A stretch of DNA of 64,000 nt from Candidatus Babelota bacterium (GCA_018817025.1 JAHIUU010000005.1:1-64000), one strand, 5' to 3'. Positions 25,649 to 35,439 are shown, counted from the stretch's first letter. A program made the numbers and translations. Notes: generated by a model not told the origin, from the sequence alone.

Positions 25649-26947
25649 ATGGAAAATAGAAGCAAACATAATATATTTAGATTTATTTTTAAAATCTTCT
25701 TTCTTCTGCTTGCATTCACCCATAACACGCAGCAAGTACAAGCCAACGAAAGTCTTGCTGAAAAAAATTTAGCAAATAAAAATCTAGTATCTGTGTCGGT
25801 CATACAAAACAACGTTAACCAATCATTCTCAATCTCATCCAAACTTAAACAGATCGCCAATTATCTCTATAAAAACCTAAACTTCTCGCCGCTCTTTATC
25901 ACCGCAAACCTCCTTGATCCCAAAAAGATGCGCTCTCAACTACTCACGCCATATCTGTGTGACGGGAAAAACATCACCGTCAAAACGAGTGATGGAGAAA
26001 CGATACATTGTACCTTTTTCGATAGAAACAGCAAAAAACTTTTAATCATTGGTACAGGCTTTGGTAACGAACGAGAAAAGGTCGCGCCACTTATACACAT
26101 GTTCGACAAATACGACATTGTCATTTTCGATTATCGCGGGCACGGGTACGACCAGCCAAAGCTACTCGACACCTCTCAGTGGTTGATCAAGCCAAACCAA
26201 AAACTCCAACAAATAATAGACCAAATAACCCCCTATATCGACTGGGCAAAAGTTCCAAATCTTAATATAAACAAAACAACTCTTGGAATGTCAGAGGAAA
26301 AAGACCTGCTTGCTGCAATTAATCACTTCAAAGAAAAAAAATCTTACGAAAAACTCTTTGGTATCGGATTCTGCTTTTCAAGCTTTGTCTTAGCTAAAAC
26401 CGCAGCACAAAACCCTGGCCTATTCAACAAAATAATCCTGGACAGTAGCATGCACTCACCGCAAAACATTATCAACCGAATCACCGAGTCGCCACAACTA
26501 TTGTTCGACCCTCAACGAGGTTCCTGGAGTTCTCTTTTAAAAACAAACAGCTACGATACTAATCTCTTAAGCAAACTCGTTTCGACCTTCTTGCAAAAAT
26601 CGTTTTCTAAACTTTCAATCACAATCAAAACAACCGACCAATACCTATCACAACTTCAAAATACGCCGGTCCTCTTTTTTCATGGAAAAGGTGACCTGAT
26701 GACACCATACAACGAAGACTTCATGAAAAACTTTACCCAGACCAAAATAGAAGAAAAAGCTGCTATTATTTTTGAAAACAGCCGACACCTAACCAACCAC
26801 ATCAAATATAAAGAACTGTATAAAGCTTTCAGCAAATCGTTCTTTGAGCTCCCCTACAACTCGTTTATCTCGTCTTTAAAGAACCCAGAAAGCTTCGTCA
26901 AATACGAATTTGATTTGGCGCAACAAGAACTTGCCGGCCTGGGATAA
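25649..26947 (+). CDS. Exported alpha/beta-hydrolase-like protein
   Basis: 432 residues from ATG 25649, with GGGG six bases upstream; an ATG 12 bases earlier is less well placed. A signal peptide or anchor covers residues 9-30. The hydrolase core shows FDYRGHGYDQP (oxyanion region), the nucleophile elbow GIGFCFSSF with Cys (C242) where Ser is usual, an acid in FFHGKGDLMTP and a histidine in ENSRHLTNH. A Cys nucleophile occurs in dienelactone hydrolases, so it may still be active. The substrate is unknown. It is monocistronic, convergent with metG. Confidence 0.68.
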   Translation: MENRSKHNIFRFIFKIFFLLLAFTHNTQQVQANESLAEKNLANKNLVSVSVIQNNVNQSFSISSKLKQIANYLYKNLNFSPLFITANLLDPKKMRSQLLTPYLCDGKNITVKTSDGETIHCTFFDRNSKKLLIIGTGFGNEREKVAPLIHMFDKYDIVIFDYRGHGYDQPKLLDTSQWLIKPNQKLQQIIDQITPYIDWAKVPNLNINKTTLGMSEEKDLLAAINHFKEKKSYEKLFGIGFCFSSFVLAKTAAQNPGLFNKIILDSSMHSPQNIINRITESPQLLFDPQRGSWSSLLKTNSYDTNLLSKLVSTFLQKSFSKLSITIKTTDQYLSQLQNTPVLFFHGKGDLMTPYNEDFMKNFTQTKIEEKAAIIFENSRHLTNHIKYKELYKAFSKSFFELPYNSFISSLKNPESFVKYEFDLAQQELAGLG

Positions 26948-26962
26948 AACAAGCAGCAACGT

Positions 26963-28873
26963 TCACCCAAGCCTAGCCCCATTATCCACCGGACCAGCAA
27001 CGGTCGTCATCTGAAAATTCCCGTCACCATCTTTTGCAAACAGCATCATGCCATGAGACACATCGCCCATCATCTTTCTAGGCTTCAGATTCCCCACAAA
27101 GATGCCCTGCTTTTTAAGCAACTCTTCAGGCTTTAGCAATTTGGCAACACCTGCAAAAATAGTTCGTATGCCACGTTTCCCCAAATCAACTGAAAGCTTA
27201 TATAACTTATCTGAGCCTTCGACAGGATCACACGAGACAATCGTTCCAACAAGAAGCTCGACTTTTGCGAAGTCGTTAATTGCGATCTCTTCAGGACCTA
27301 TCTCCTTCTCTGCAGGCTTTTCTTCTATTTTCTCAAGACGTGACTCTGGCTTTGGAAAAAGTGATTCTTTTGACTTCTTCAGAACAAACGTTTTATTCCA
27401 TAGATTCTTGCGCAGCACCTCATCATAATTTGCACCAAGCTCAAGTTCATGACCAATGCACCTCAAAAGCTCTTCCATTTTTTTCGGCATCACGGGCCAA
27501 AGCATGATCGCTACCGAATACAGCGAATGACATACCGACGATATAATCTCTTCAAATAACTCTTTATTTTCTTTGGCAACCACCCATGGCTTTTGCGCAT
27601 GAAAATATACGTTTACCTCTGAAACAAACTTAAACAAATCAGTCAGCGCAAGGTGATACCTGTAGTGATTCATACCGTCCCAGTAACTTCGAAACGCCTC
27701 TTCACATTTTTCATGCAACACCACACCGTCGGCCTCCATGATCTCAACTGGGCTGACTGTTTCCAGGCCATTATTGAGCGCGAGCGTGATTGTTCGATTA
27801 AGCAAGTTCCCCAAATTATTCGCAAGATCAGAAGAGATCTTCCCTTCAAGATCTTTCAAACTAAAATTCCCATCCTGGTTAACCGACATCTGACGAACTA
27901 AGTAGTAGCGAACCTGCTCAACACCGTACCAATCAGCCAGTTTGACCGGATCAACGACATTGCCAATCGACTTCGACATTTTTTGTTCATCGACCAAGAT
28001 ATATCCGTGAACCAATAATTTTTTAGGAAGTTCTAACCCAGAAGCCATCAAAAACGCCGGCCAATATACCGCATGAAACCGAATAATATCTTTACCAATA
28101 ATATGCAAATCTGCCGGCCACCAAAAGTCGCGCTCTCCTTTAATCGCACTGACATAGTTGTTGAGGGCATCACCCCAAACATACACTGTATGCTTCGGAT
28201 CACCCGGAAATGGAATGCCCCAGGAAACAGTCTTTCGCGATATGCTGAGATCTTCAAGACCAGACTTAACGAATGAGATCACCTCGTTGGCACGTTCTTT
28301 TGGTGTAATAAAATTTGGGTGCTCTTCGTAAAATTTTACAAGTTGATCCTGATACGCAGAAAGACGAAAAAAGTAACTTTCTTCGCTCATCTCCGTTAAT
28401 AGACGACCGCACTGTGGGCAAAGATAATTTCCCGATTCATCTTTCTCAACCTCTTCTGAAGCAATGGTCACAAATCGTTCGTCTGGAACACAGTACCATC
28501 CACTGTAATGCGACTTGTAAATATCCCCCTGATCCTGAAGTTTTTCGATCCATTCGATAACGTTTTTTTTGTGGTACCCATCAGTCGTTCGAATAAACTT
28601 GTCATACTCAAGCTCATACTTCTTCCAAGCCTCTTGAAAATGTGGCACCTGCGAGTCCGCCATCGCCTGCGGCGTTACACCGAGCTCAGCTGCCCGCTCA
28701 GCAACCTTCTGCCCATGCTCATCCGTCCCGGTCAGGAAAAACACTTTTTTTCCCTGCAGCTTGTTCCAGCGAGCCGTCACATCGGCTAATAACGTCGAAT
28801 ATAATGTCCCCAAATGAGGCTTCGCGTTAACATAATATATTGGCGTTGTAACATAAAATTTGTTTTTATTCAT
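26963..28873 (-). CDS. metG: Methionyl-tRNA synthetase
   Basis: A class I synthetase charging tRNA-Met. The HIGH-type motif is PHLGTLY, and EQKMSKSIGNVV holds KMSKS. A single CxxC (LCPQC) marks the zinc-type insertion. A C-terminal EMAP/Trbp111-like tRNA-binding domain (about residues 535-636, with FAKVELLVGTIVSCDPVEG) is fused. 636 residues. ATG 28873 follows TAGGAT. It is the last gene of the pot-lepB-metG minus-strand run. Confidence 0.97.
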   Translation of the reverse strand: MNKNKFYVTTPIYYVNAKPHLGTLYSTLLADVTARWNKLQGKKVFFLTGTDEHGQKVAERAAELGVTPQAMADSQVPHFQEAWKKYELEYDKFIRTTDGYHKKNVIEWIEKLQDQGDIYKSHYSGWYCVPDERFVTIASEEVEKDESGNYLCPQCGRLLTEMSEESYFFRLSAYQDQLVKFYEEHPNFITPKERANEVISFVKSGLEDLSISRKTVSWGIPFPGDPKHTVYVWGDALNNYVSAIKGERDFWWPADLHIIGKDIIRFHAVYWPAFLMASGLELPKKLLVHGYILVDEQKMSKSIGNVVDPVKLADWYGVEQVRYYLVRQMSVNQDGNFSLKDLEGKISSDLANNLGNLLNRTITLALNNGLETVSPVEIMEADGVVLHEKCEEAFRSYWDGMNHYRYHLALTDLFKFVSEVNVYFHAQKPWVVAKENKELFEEIISSVCHSLYSVAIMLWPVMPKKMEELLRCIGHELELGANYDEVLRKNLWNKTFVLKKSKESLFPKPESRLEKIEEKPAEKEIGPEEIAINDFAKVELLVGTIVSCDPVEGSDKLYKLSVDLGKRGIRTIFAGVAKLLKPEELLKKQGIFVGNLKPRKMMGDVSHGMMLFAKDGDGNFQMTTVAGPVDNGARLG

Positions 28874-28925
28874 AGTTTCATCCTATTTGTTGGCCCATAG
28901 TAGCGCCGTCGTTTTGGGGCTAAGC

Positions 28926-30104
28926 TCACTCAACCTTCTTGAAAAAACGGCCCCACCGAAGCTTTGACCAAAAAAGAAATGGGTGTTTAATAAACTCAAA
29001 CATCCAAACTGGCTCTTCACTATCAAGCGACCAAATAACAAAGCTCGCTCTTCCAGAAATATCATCTCGGTCAATAAATTTCCAGGTCCGACTATCAATG
29101 CTATTTTTCCTGTTGTCGCCCATAACCCAATACTTGCCTTCCGGAACAATATAGGGACCGAACGTGTCAATTATTTTGCCTGCTTTATCTTTACTCGGAA
29201 CAGTTGACTTCAACATCTTAAGATTCCCGCTTTTTTTATCATACAAAACATCGCGATAATCGATGTAGTAAAAAGGCTGCTCTTCAAAATCTTTTTTTGG
29301 ATCATATGAATACATAACCACTTTTTTGTGAGTCCTGAAAAGTTTTGGTATTTTTATAGACCAAAATCTCTCACAATCAAAAAAACCGATCTCTTTTTTG
29401 ATAGCAAGCAGCGGATATATATTAATGTAAGGCTCGAGCAAAATCTTACCATTAAGATAGACGACCGGCCACCCATCCTCAATCCGTCCTTCAATCACAT
29501 CTCCAGGGCCTGCAACTATCCTTTTCGCCATATTTTGTGGCCCACGTTTCAGGCCAAGAAATGGTATCGCGAACCCAATGTATTGCTGCCAAAACTTTTG
29601 AAAAGCAGGCTCTTTCTCATTAGAAAACTCAGGATCTCTAAACATGGCAATATCACCCCGCTTAGGCTCTTTCAGTAGATAGACGATCCTGTTTCCCCAC
29701 ACTCGATCACCAACCAACAGCGACGGCTCAGCCGAGCTGGTCGGCACATGATACATACCAAAAACAAAATTGCGAAGCAAAAAAACAACGGCTAAAACGA
29801 TGGTTGTTGCCTCGATCCACTTGAGTAACGATGAGTGCGTAAGCGCGTTCAACTCTGCAAGCAAGTTATCAAGCGCATTGATCTTTACTTTCAAAAACGC
29901 TCTATTGTATTTCCAGTCAGAGTTAGAAAATACAGATACTATCTCTTTTTCACACGCTTTTATTTCGTTAAAGATCAGCTCTGCTTGCTTGTATAAGTAG
30001 TTTTTTTGCTTTTTCTTCCAATAAGCAATCTTCTTTTTAAAAAATGGACGTTTTCGTAAAAACCGTTTATGAGTTTTTAAAAAATGTTTTTTTAATTTGT
30101 CCAT
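28926..30104 (-). CDS. lepB: Signal peptidase I, copy 1
   Basis: Cleaves signal peptides of exported proteins on the outer face of the inner membrane. Catalytic serine S124 lies in VPTSSAEPSLLVGDRV, the lysine general base in MAKRIVAGPGDVIEGR, and the conserved VMGDNRKNSIDSR box follows. 392 residues. A charged, helical cytoplasmic extension of about 95 residues precedes the single membrane helix (about 96-113), which is unusual. The usual Met after the catalytic Ser is Ala. It lies 4 bases after copy 2, whose architecture is the same, so they are tandem duplicates. Confidence 0.92.
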   Translation of the reverse strand: MDKLKKHFLKTHKRFLRKRPFFKKKIAYWKKKQKNYLYKQAELIFNEIKACEKEIVSVFSNSDWKYNRAFLKVKINALDNLLAELNALTHSSLLKWIEATTIVLAVVFLLRNFVFGMYHVPTSSAEPSLLVGDRVWGNRIVYLLKEPKRGDIAMFRDPEFSNEKEPAFQKFWQQYIGFAIPFLGLKRGPQNMAKRIVAGPGDVIEGRIEDGWPVVYLNGKILLEPYINIYPLLAIKKEIGFFDCERFWSIKIPKLFRTHKKVVMYSYDPKKDFEEQPFYYIDYRDVLYDKKSGNLKMLKSTVPSKDKAGKIIDTFGPYIVPEGKYWVMGDNRKNSIDSRTWKFIDRDDISGRASFVIWSLDSEEPVWMFEFIKHPFLFWSKLRWGRFFKKVE

Positions 30105-30108
30105 ACAA

Positions 30109-31308
30109 CTACTTTTTCACCACAAAACCGGGCGATTTAAAGAACCGATTCCAACGTACAGAATTCTTCCAAAAATCGATTGGATGCTTAAGCAGCTCAA
30201 ACAACCAAAGCGGCTCTTGACTGTCAATTGAGTAAATAATAAAACTAAGTCGACCATGGACACACTTTTCATCAAGCAGCCCAAACCACCGACTATCGTG
30301 ACTATTTTTTCGGCTGTCTCCCATCACCCAATACTTGCCTTCCGGAATACGCATAGGCCCGAACTCGTCAGCACTCGCCTGACCAAATGCTTTTAGTGAT
30401 GGCGTATAGGGAAGACTGAACGTTGGGTAGCCAGGAATTTGAATCACCTCAGCTTTATCCATGGTGTAGTACGGCTGCTCTTCAAACGGCACCCCCGGAA
30501 CAAAAGTGTAGCGAACACCGTCTGGCACCGACCGTTCCTGCAAAAAACGCGGAATAGGAAACGGACCAATTTTACTAAACGGCAACAAACCAGCCCTTTT
30601 GTCGAGCCAAATAAGTGGATATGGATTAACATACGGCTCATCAAGTTTTTTATCGTTTAAATAGATAACCGTTTTACCGGCCTCAACGCGACCTTCAATC
30701 CAGTCGCCAGGAACAGCGACCACCCGTTTAACTAGGTTGATAGGCCCCTGCTTAAGTCCCAATAATGGAACCCCTAAGCCAACATATTTTTGCCAACTTC
30801 TATGAAGCCAACTCGACTTGCTGTACTTAAATCTAGGGTCATCGAAAATAACGAGTTCCCCTCGTTTAACCGTATCAAATGCGTAAGCGAGCTTGTTACC
30901 CCAAACACGATCACCAACAAGAATGGTCGGTTCTGCTGAACCAGTTGGCACGTGATAAAGACCGAATAAAAAATTTCTAAGCAACAGCGCAACAAAGCCT
31001 GCAATGAGAAGGGCTTCTAACCATTGCCGCCACGACGGCTTGGTCGACTCGTGAAGCTGTTTGAACATTTTTTTAAACAGTTTCACTCGAGCTTTAACGG
31101 CCGTTTTTTTTACAGCACTACCCGCGTCAGCAAATAGTTCCCTCAGTTCAGCCGCCTCTTTTTCAAGCCGATCAAGAATCGCCTGTCCCTTATCGTGCCA
31201 CTCGGTCTTCCCACGTTCTCCCCATCTGGCGATCGTCTTTTCAAAAAACGGCTTTCGTTTGCCAAACATGGCAACCATCTCTTCAAATCTTTTTTTTAGT
31301 TTTATCAT
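30109..31308 (-). CDS. lepB: Signal peptidase I, copy 2
   Basis: The same protein layout as its neighbour: about 95 charged helical residues, one membrane helix, then the catalytic domain with S124 in VPTGSAEPTILVGDRV, lysine in VKRVVAVPGDWIEGR, and VMGDSRKNSHDSR. Here the box reads GDSR instead of GDNR. 399 residues from ATG 31308, with AAAGGA upstream. It follows potD by 26 bases. Divergence in the loop regions suggests the two copies may prefer different substrates; that is inference. Confidence 0.92.
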   Translation of the reverse strand: MIKLKKRFEEMVAMFGKRKPFFEKTIARWGERGKTEWHDKGQAILDRLEKEAAELRELFADAGSAVKKTAVKARVKLFKKMFKQLHESTKPSWRQWLEALLIAGFVALLLRNFLFGLYHVPTGSAEPTILVGDRVWGNKLAYAFDTVKRGELVIFDDPRFKYSKSSWLHRSWQKYVGLGVPLLGLKQGPINLVKRVVAVPGDWIEGRVEAGKTVIYLNDKKLDEPYVNPYPLIWLDKRAGLLPFSKIGPFPIPRFLQERSVPDGVRYTFVPGVPFEEQPYYTMDKAEVIQIPGYPTFSLPYTPSLKAFGQASADEFGPMRIPEGKYWVMGDSRKNSHDSRWFGLLDEKCVHGRLSFIIYSIDSQEPLWLFELLKHPIDFWKNSVRWNRFFKSPGFVVKK

Positions 31309-31334
31309 GAAACTTTCCTTTCAAAAAAGCAGTC

Positions 31335-32429
31335 TTAGACCGACTTCACTGAAAACCAAACCTTTTCTAAAAGCCCTGGTCGTATTTGGTTATGCAAAAT
31401 ATGCAACCGCTCGAACATCTCTTTATCTGGAAAAAACGCTTTGTTGAGAAAGTAAGAACGATCGATAAGCGAAAAAGCCTCCGTATTTGAAGGGTTACAA
31501 TCAAACACTTCAAAATTATACGCGGAGACCGCTTTCGAAGTCAAAAAATCAATTAATTTGTGCGCAACATCAGGCTGTTTGCACGAAACAGAAATCCCAA
31601 TGTTCAGAACATCGATCAAACTCCCTTCCTTGGGAATAACAAAACCAAAGTTTTTTAGATCGCCCATCTCTTTAAGTCTTGCTGCTGGCAACACCGCAAG
31701 CGGAACAATATTTGCAAACAAAAGATACTTCGCGCCGGTCTCTGTATAGCTTTCAACAATTGGCCTCTGGTTAACCAGCAATTTTTGCACCTCTTTTAGA
31801 CGTTCCGGCGTCAAGTTATCAACACTCCCGAACAAATAGATCGCCCCTAGAAAAATTACTTCCCTTGCGTCATTGAGCATCGAAACTTTATAGTTCCCAA
31901 GTTTCTTGAGCACCTCAGGCTTAAAAATAATATCCCAGCTCACAGACTTACCATCAAGATTGATAATACTTCTATTATATGCAATACCATACGGGATCCA
32001 CGACAATGGTACCGTATATTGGTTTCCCGGATCGAAAAACTTGTTCATCAAGCGCTGGTCTAGCTTTTTAAATCTTGATAGCTTTGTGTGGTCCAACCGT
32101 TGCAACAACCCATCTTTACGCAACAACTCAACCATATAGTCCGACGAAACAATCAGGTCATACCCAACCCCTCGATTGATTTTGAGCTTAGCAAGGAGCT
32201 CTTCATTCGAATCAAAGTAGGCTATTCGCACACGAACGCCGGTCTTTTTCTCAAACTCGAGAAACGTCTCTTCTGGAACCGTCTGTCTCGATATATAGAT
32301 CGTTAGCACGCTATCTCGATAAAGAAAGTAATTGTATATTCGTGGTGCATATAAAAACAGCGCGATTACAAAAAGAAAGCCCAACACTATAAATGCTCGT
32401 ATACCATATAAAATATATTTTTTACTCAT
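31335..32429 (-). CDS. potD: Polyamine ABC transporter substrate-binding protein
   Basis: A periplasmic binding protein of the spermidine/putrescine type (364 residues). An N-terminal hydrophobic segment (8-28) anchors or exports it. VLTIYISRQTVPEETFLEFEKKTG and YDLIVSSDYMVELL match the PotD fold, and WIPYGIAYN is the typical central motif. The ATG overlaps the potC end by 8 bases. Together with potABC it completes an importer. A retained N-terminal helix may keep it membrane-bound. Confidence 0.88.
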   Translation of the reverse strand: MSKKYILYGIRAFIVLGFLFVIALFLYAPRIYNYFLYRDSVLTIYISRQTVPEETFLEFEKKTGVRVRIAYFDSNEELLAKLKINRGVGYDLIVSSDYMVELLRKDGLLQRLDHTKLSRFKKLDQRLMNKFFDPGNQYTVPLSWIPYGIAYNRSIINLDGKSVSWDIIFKPEVLKKLGNYKVSMLNDAREVIFLGAIYLFGSVDNLTPERLKEVQKLLVNQRPIVESYTETGAKYLLFANIVPLAVLPAARLKEMGDLKNFGFVIPKEGSLIDVLNIGISVSCKQPDVAHKLIDFLTSKAVSAYNFEVFDCNPSNTEAFSLIDRSYFLNKAFFPDKEMFERLHILHNQIRPGLLEKVWFSVKSV

Positions 32430-33216
32430 GACCGATTACCCTATCAACAAGCTTCATAAACGAAAGTGTCAGCGCAACCATGCTGCTCATTGCCAAAAGC
32501 AAGACCGATATCGCATTGATCGACGGGTCAACCGTCTCCTTCATCTGGGAATACACATAAAGAGAGAGCGTCTGAACTTTCGCACTCGAACAAAAAAACG
32601 CTATTAAAAAGTCGTCCAACGAGAGCGTAAAAACAATCAACGCTGATGCAAACAGCGACGGCCGCAGTAATGGAATTAAAATTTGTCGAAATGTCTGCCC
32701 CGTCGTCGCACCAAGGTCCAACGATGCCTCGGTTAAAAATGGATCAAGCTCTGCAAATCGTGCTCGAACGATTGGCACAACAAAACCTAATCCTATCAGC
32801 GTATGTCCAACAATTAGACTGCCATACCCAAGCGGCATCTTGAAAAATGCAAAAATACTAAGAACACCAATCGCCAAAGCTATATCTGGCAAAACAATAT
32901 TAGGATAAAAAAGGGCTTGCGACACCCATGCCTTCCACCGCTTGCTCGCGATAACTAAAAATGTCCCGAGCAAAACACTCAAGACCGTCGAGGAAATTGC
33001 AACAACAAGAGAAACATAGAGAGCGTCTAAGACCTCAGAAGACTGAAATATTTTCGCGTACCATTTAAGCGAAAACCCGGTCCAAGAAACTGAATATCGA
33101 GACTTATTAAACGAGAACATTGCAATAACAAAAACCGGAACATACAAAAATAGGTAAGACAAAAAGACAAGAATTGGATGTAGCGCACGAACAACTATAT
33201 TTCTTTGCTCAACCAT
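32422..33216 (-). CDS. potC: Polyamine ABC transporter permease PotC
   Basis: 264 residues with six hydrophobic helices. The EAA-type loop (EASLDLGATTGQTFRQILIPLL) contacts the ATPase. It matches PotC by order and by its N-terminal region (FNKSRYSVSWTGFSLKWY). The ATG shares a base with the potB stop (TAATG) and uses a GGGGGAGAG ribosome site. Confidence 0.9.
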   Translation of the reverse strand: MVEQRNIVVRALHPILVFLSYLFLYVPVFVIAMFSFNKSRYSVSWTGFSLKWYAKIFQSSEVLDALYVSLVVAISSTVLSVLLGTFLVIASKRWKAWVSQALFYPNIVLPDIALAIGVLSIFAFFKMPLGYGSLIVGHTLIGLGFVVPIVRARFAELDPFLTEASLDLGATTGQTFRQILIPLLRPSLFASALIVFTLSLDDFLIAFFCSSAKVQTLSLYVYSQMKETVDPSINAISVLLLAMSSMVALTLSFMKLVDRVIGHE

Positions 33217-34187
33217 TACTCTCTCCCCCTATTCGTCCCCGAACCACGCTCGACTCCAAAGCCCATCTGCCCTGACCCCGTTCGTCCCGAGTGATTTCCG
33301 CTAGGAAATCGTATCGAGGGATTCGGACGCCCCCCAATAACCCGCCTCATCATTCGAACCAACACATACAAAATCGCTATCGCCAACGCTGGAAACAAAA
33401 TCCCGCTGTACGCAGCCGCTGCTCCGGCATGCCAATCACGATAGTCTAGAAACTTCGAAACAATCACGTTCCCCCAGTACATCTTCTTCGAACCGCCTAA
33501 AAACTCCGGTATCACAAACTCACCAAACGCTGGAATAAACACCAAAAACAATCCGGCGCCAAGCCCCCGTAAAGATAGAGGAAAAATAATCTTTTGAATC
33601 GTTTTCCATCGTGTCGCCCCAAGATCTGCTGACGCCTCGATCAGACGTCGATCTATCTTTTCGAGCACCGCATAGATGGGCAGCACCATGAACGGCAAAA
33701 AGCAGTATACCATCCCGATCAGCATCGCAGCATGGTTATTGAGAATATGAGTCGGCTCATTAAAAATTCCAAGCCAACATAACACATGACTGACGGCCCC
33801 ATCTTTTTTTAGCAAAAAGAACCATGCGTAAATTTGAACGATAAAACTTGTCCATGACGGCAAAATGACAAGCAGAAGCCCAAGCGTCCGATTTTTTTTT
33901 AATTTAAACGTAAGAAAATAAGCCAATGGATAAGCAAGCAAGAAACACAAGACTGTCGTTTCGAACGCAAGCATAAAAGAGTTGCCCAAGATTCTTAATG
34001 AAAACGGCTGCAATACCTGTTTATAGTGCTGCAGCGTAACGGTAAAATCTTTGGTCGAAAAGCTGTAGAGTAATAAAATAAATAACGGCACATACAAAAA
34101 CAAAACCTGCCACAGCAATGCCGGACATATAAAAAAGAACGGCATTTCTTGAACTAAAATATCTTTGATACTCTTCGTCGTTTTCAC
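33216..34187 (-). CDS. potB: Polyamine ABC transporter permease PotB
   Basis: 323 residues, six membrane helices, EAA loop EASADLGATRWKTIQKIIFPLS. The transporter part ends near residue 285. The remaining tail (RPNPSIRFPSGNHSGRTG and following residues) is Gly/Ser/Arg-rich and is encoded by palindromic element copy d plus adjacent repeat-like sequence. So the natural C-terminus was probably replaced or extended by the element. The potA-potB gap holds another element (copy e). Confidence 0.88.
   Translation of the reverse strand: MKTTKSIKDILVQEMPFFFICPALLWQVLFLYVPLFILLLYSFSTKDFTVTLQHYKQVLQPFSLRILGNSFMLAFETTVLCFLLAYPLAYFLTFKLKKNRTLGLLLVILPSWTSFIVQIYAWFFLLKKDGAVSHVLCWLGIFNEPTHILNNHAAMLIGMVYCFLPFMVLPIYAVLEKIDRRLIEASADLGATRWKTIQKIIFPLSLRGLGAGLFLVFIPAFGEFVIPEFLGGSKKMYWGNVIVSKFLDYRDWHAGAAAAYSGILFPALAIAILYVLVRMMRRVIGGRPNPSIRFPSGNHSGRTGSGQMGFGVERGSGTNRGRE
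33279..33325 (-). repeat. Palindromic element copy d, forming the potB C-terminus
   Basis: Minus strand GAATCCCTCGATAC, inner stem GATTTCC-TAGC-GGAAATC (perfect), then ACTCGGGACGAACGG. It is read in potB as NPSIRFPSGNHSGRTG. The frame differs from that used for copy a in nurA. Confidence 0.85.
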
Positions 34188-34231
34188 GATTCCACCTTTA
34201 CCATCCCTACCTCATGCACCTGCCCCCCGCC

Positions 34232-34296
34232 TGCCCCGAGTGTCTCCCGAAGCCCAGGCGAAGGGGGATGTATCGAGGGGTCGAGGGATTCGAACG
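34232..34296 (-). repeat. Palindromic element copy e, between potA and potB
   Basis: Minus strand GTTCGAATCCCTCGA, then a second CCCCTCGATAC, inner arms ATCCCCCTTCG.../...CGGGAGACACTC, then GGGGCAGG. It has a longer inner stem of the type also seen in copy f. It lies inside the pot operon. Confidence 0.8.
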
Positions 34297-34306
34297 ACCC
34301 CAAACA

Positions 34307-35401
34307 TTACCGCTCCAGCAAGACAACATTCTCTTTTTGAAAGTACAGGTTCACCTCGTCATCATAATCGATACTTTCCTGAGGGAAGTGTTCTTCGTTC
34401 TGCTCAAACACCAGAATCCCTTTCCCGTTCGCTAGCTCAACATTATACCTGGTCGCTCGACCGTAATAGATGATATCGACCACAGTCCCCTTGAGCTGGT
34501 TACTAAACCCTTCCAGCGTCCCCTTGCTAATCTCAATCTTTTCCGGACGAATACTCATGAATGCATGCCCACCAGGAATCATCCAGTTTTTTTCTTTCGG
34601 GACAAACACATCAAACATTCCTATTTCTTCCACCTCAACCTCAAATAGATTATGGCTTGTTTTGTGCAGCGTCCCCTCGAGAAAATTGGTATTACCAACA
34701 AAATTCGCAACAAAACGGGACGACGGAAATTCATAAATATCTTTTGGAGACCCAAGCTGCTCGATCGCACCATGCTCGTTCATAATCGCCATTTTGTCTG
34801 CAACCGTTAGGGCCTCAAGCTGGTCGTGAGTAACATAAACAAATGTCGTACCAAACTTATCTTGCAGGTCAATTAACTCAATAAGCATCTCTTCTTTAAG
34901 CTTGAGATCGAGAGCAGCCAACGGTTCATCGAGCAGTAATACTTCCGGCTCATTGATAATCGCACGTGCCAACGCCACCCGCTGCTGCTGACCACCAGAA
35001 AGACTTTGTATTCTTTTCAACTCGTGTTCTTTGAGGCGAACCGCATGAAGAATATCGTTCACTTTTCTTGCAATAGTCGCAGACTTAAGCCCTCTTAGTC
35101 TCAGGCTATAGGCGATATTCTCAAATACGTTAAGATGCGGAAACAATGCATAATTTTGAAAGACTGTATGGATTTTTCTTTTATAGATAGGGGTATTGGT
35201 GATATCTTGGTTTCCAAGATAGATCTTGCCACGGTCGACCGATTCTAGACCTGCGGCCAGACGCAACAACGTCGTCTTACCGCAGCCACTCGGACCGAGA
35301 AGTGCAAAAAACTTTCCACCAGGAATCTCGAGATTGAGATTATTGATCACCTGCTCGCCATCAAGCTTTTTTGATACGTTTTCGAAACGGATTTTTCTCA
35401 T
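34307..35401 (-). CDS. potA: Polyamine ABC transporter ATP-binding protein
   Basis: The ATPase of the polyamine importer (364 residues). Walker A GPSGCGKTT, signature LSGGQQQRV, Walker B LLLDEPLAALD, and a switch histidine in YVTHDQ. The C-terminal regulatory TOBE-type domain (about 240-364) is present. ATG 35401 has GGGAGG upstream. First gene of the potABCD-lepB-lepB-metG run. Confidence 0.95.
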   Translation of the reverse strand: MRKIRFENVSKKLDGEQVINNLNLEIPGGKFFALLGPSGCGKTTLLRLAAGLESVDRGKIYLGNQDITNTPIYKRKIHTVFQNYALFPHLNVFENIAYSLRLRGLKSATIARKVNDILHAVRLKEHELKRIQSLSGGQQQRVALARAIINEPEVLLLDEPLAALDLKLKEEMLIELIDLQDKFGTTFVYVTHDQLEALTVADKMAIMNEHGAIEQLGSPKDIYEFPSSRFVANFVGNTNFLEGTLHKTSHNLFEVEVEEIGMFDVFVPKEKNWMIPGGHAFMSIRPEKIEISKGTLEGFSNQLKGTVVDIIYYGRATRYNVELANGKGILVFEQNEEHFPQESIDYDDEVNLYFQKENVVLLER

Positions 35402-35439
35402 TTCTTTCCTCCCTAGGGGCCCGAAACCAACGAACCCTC

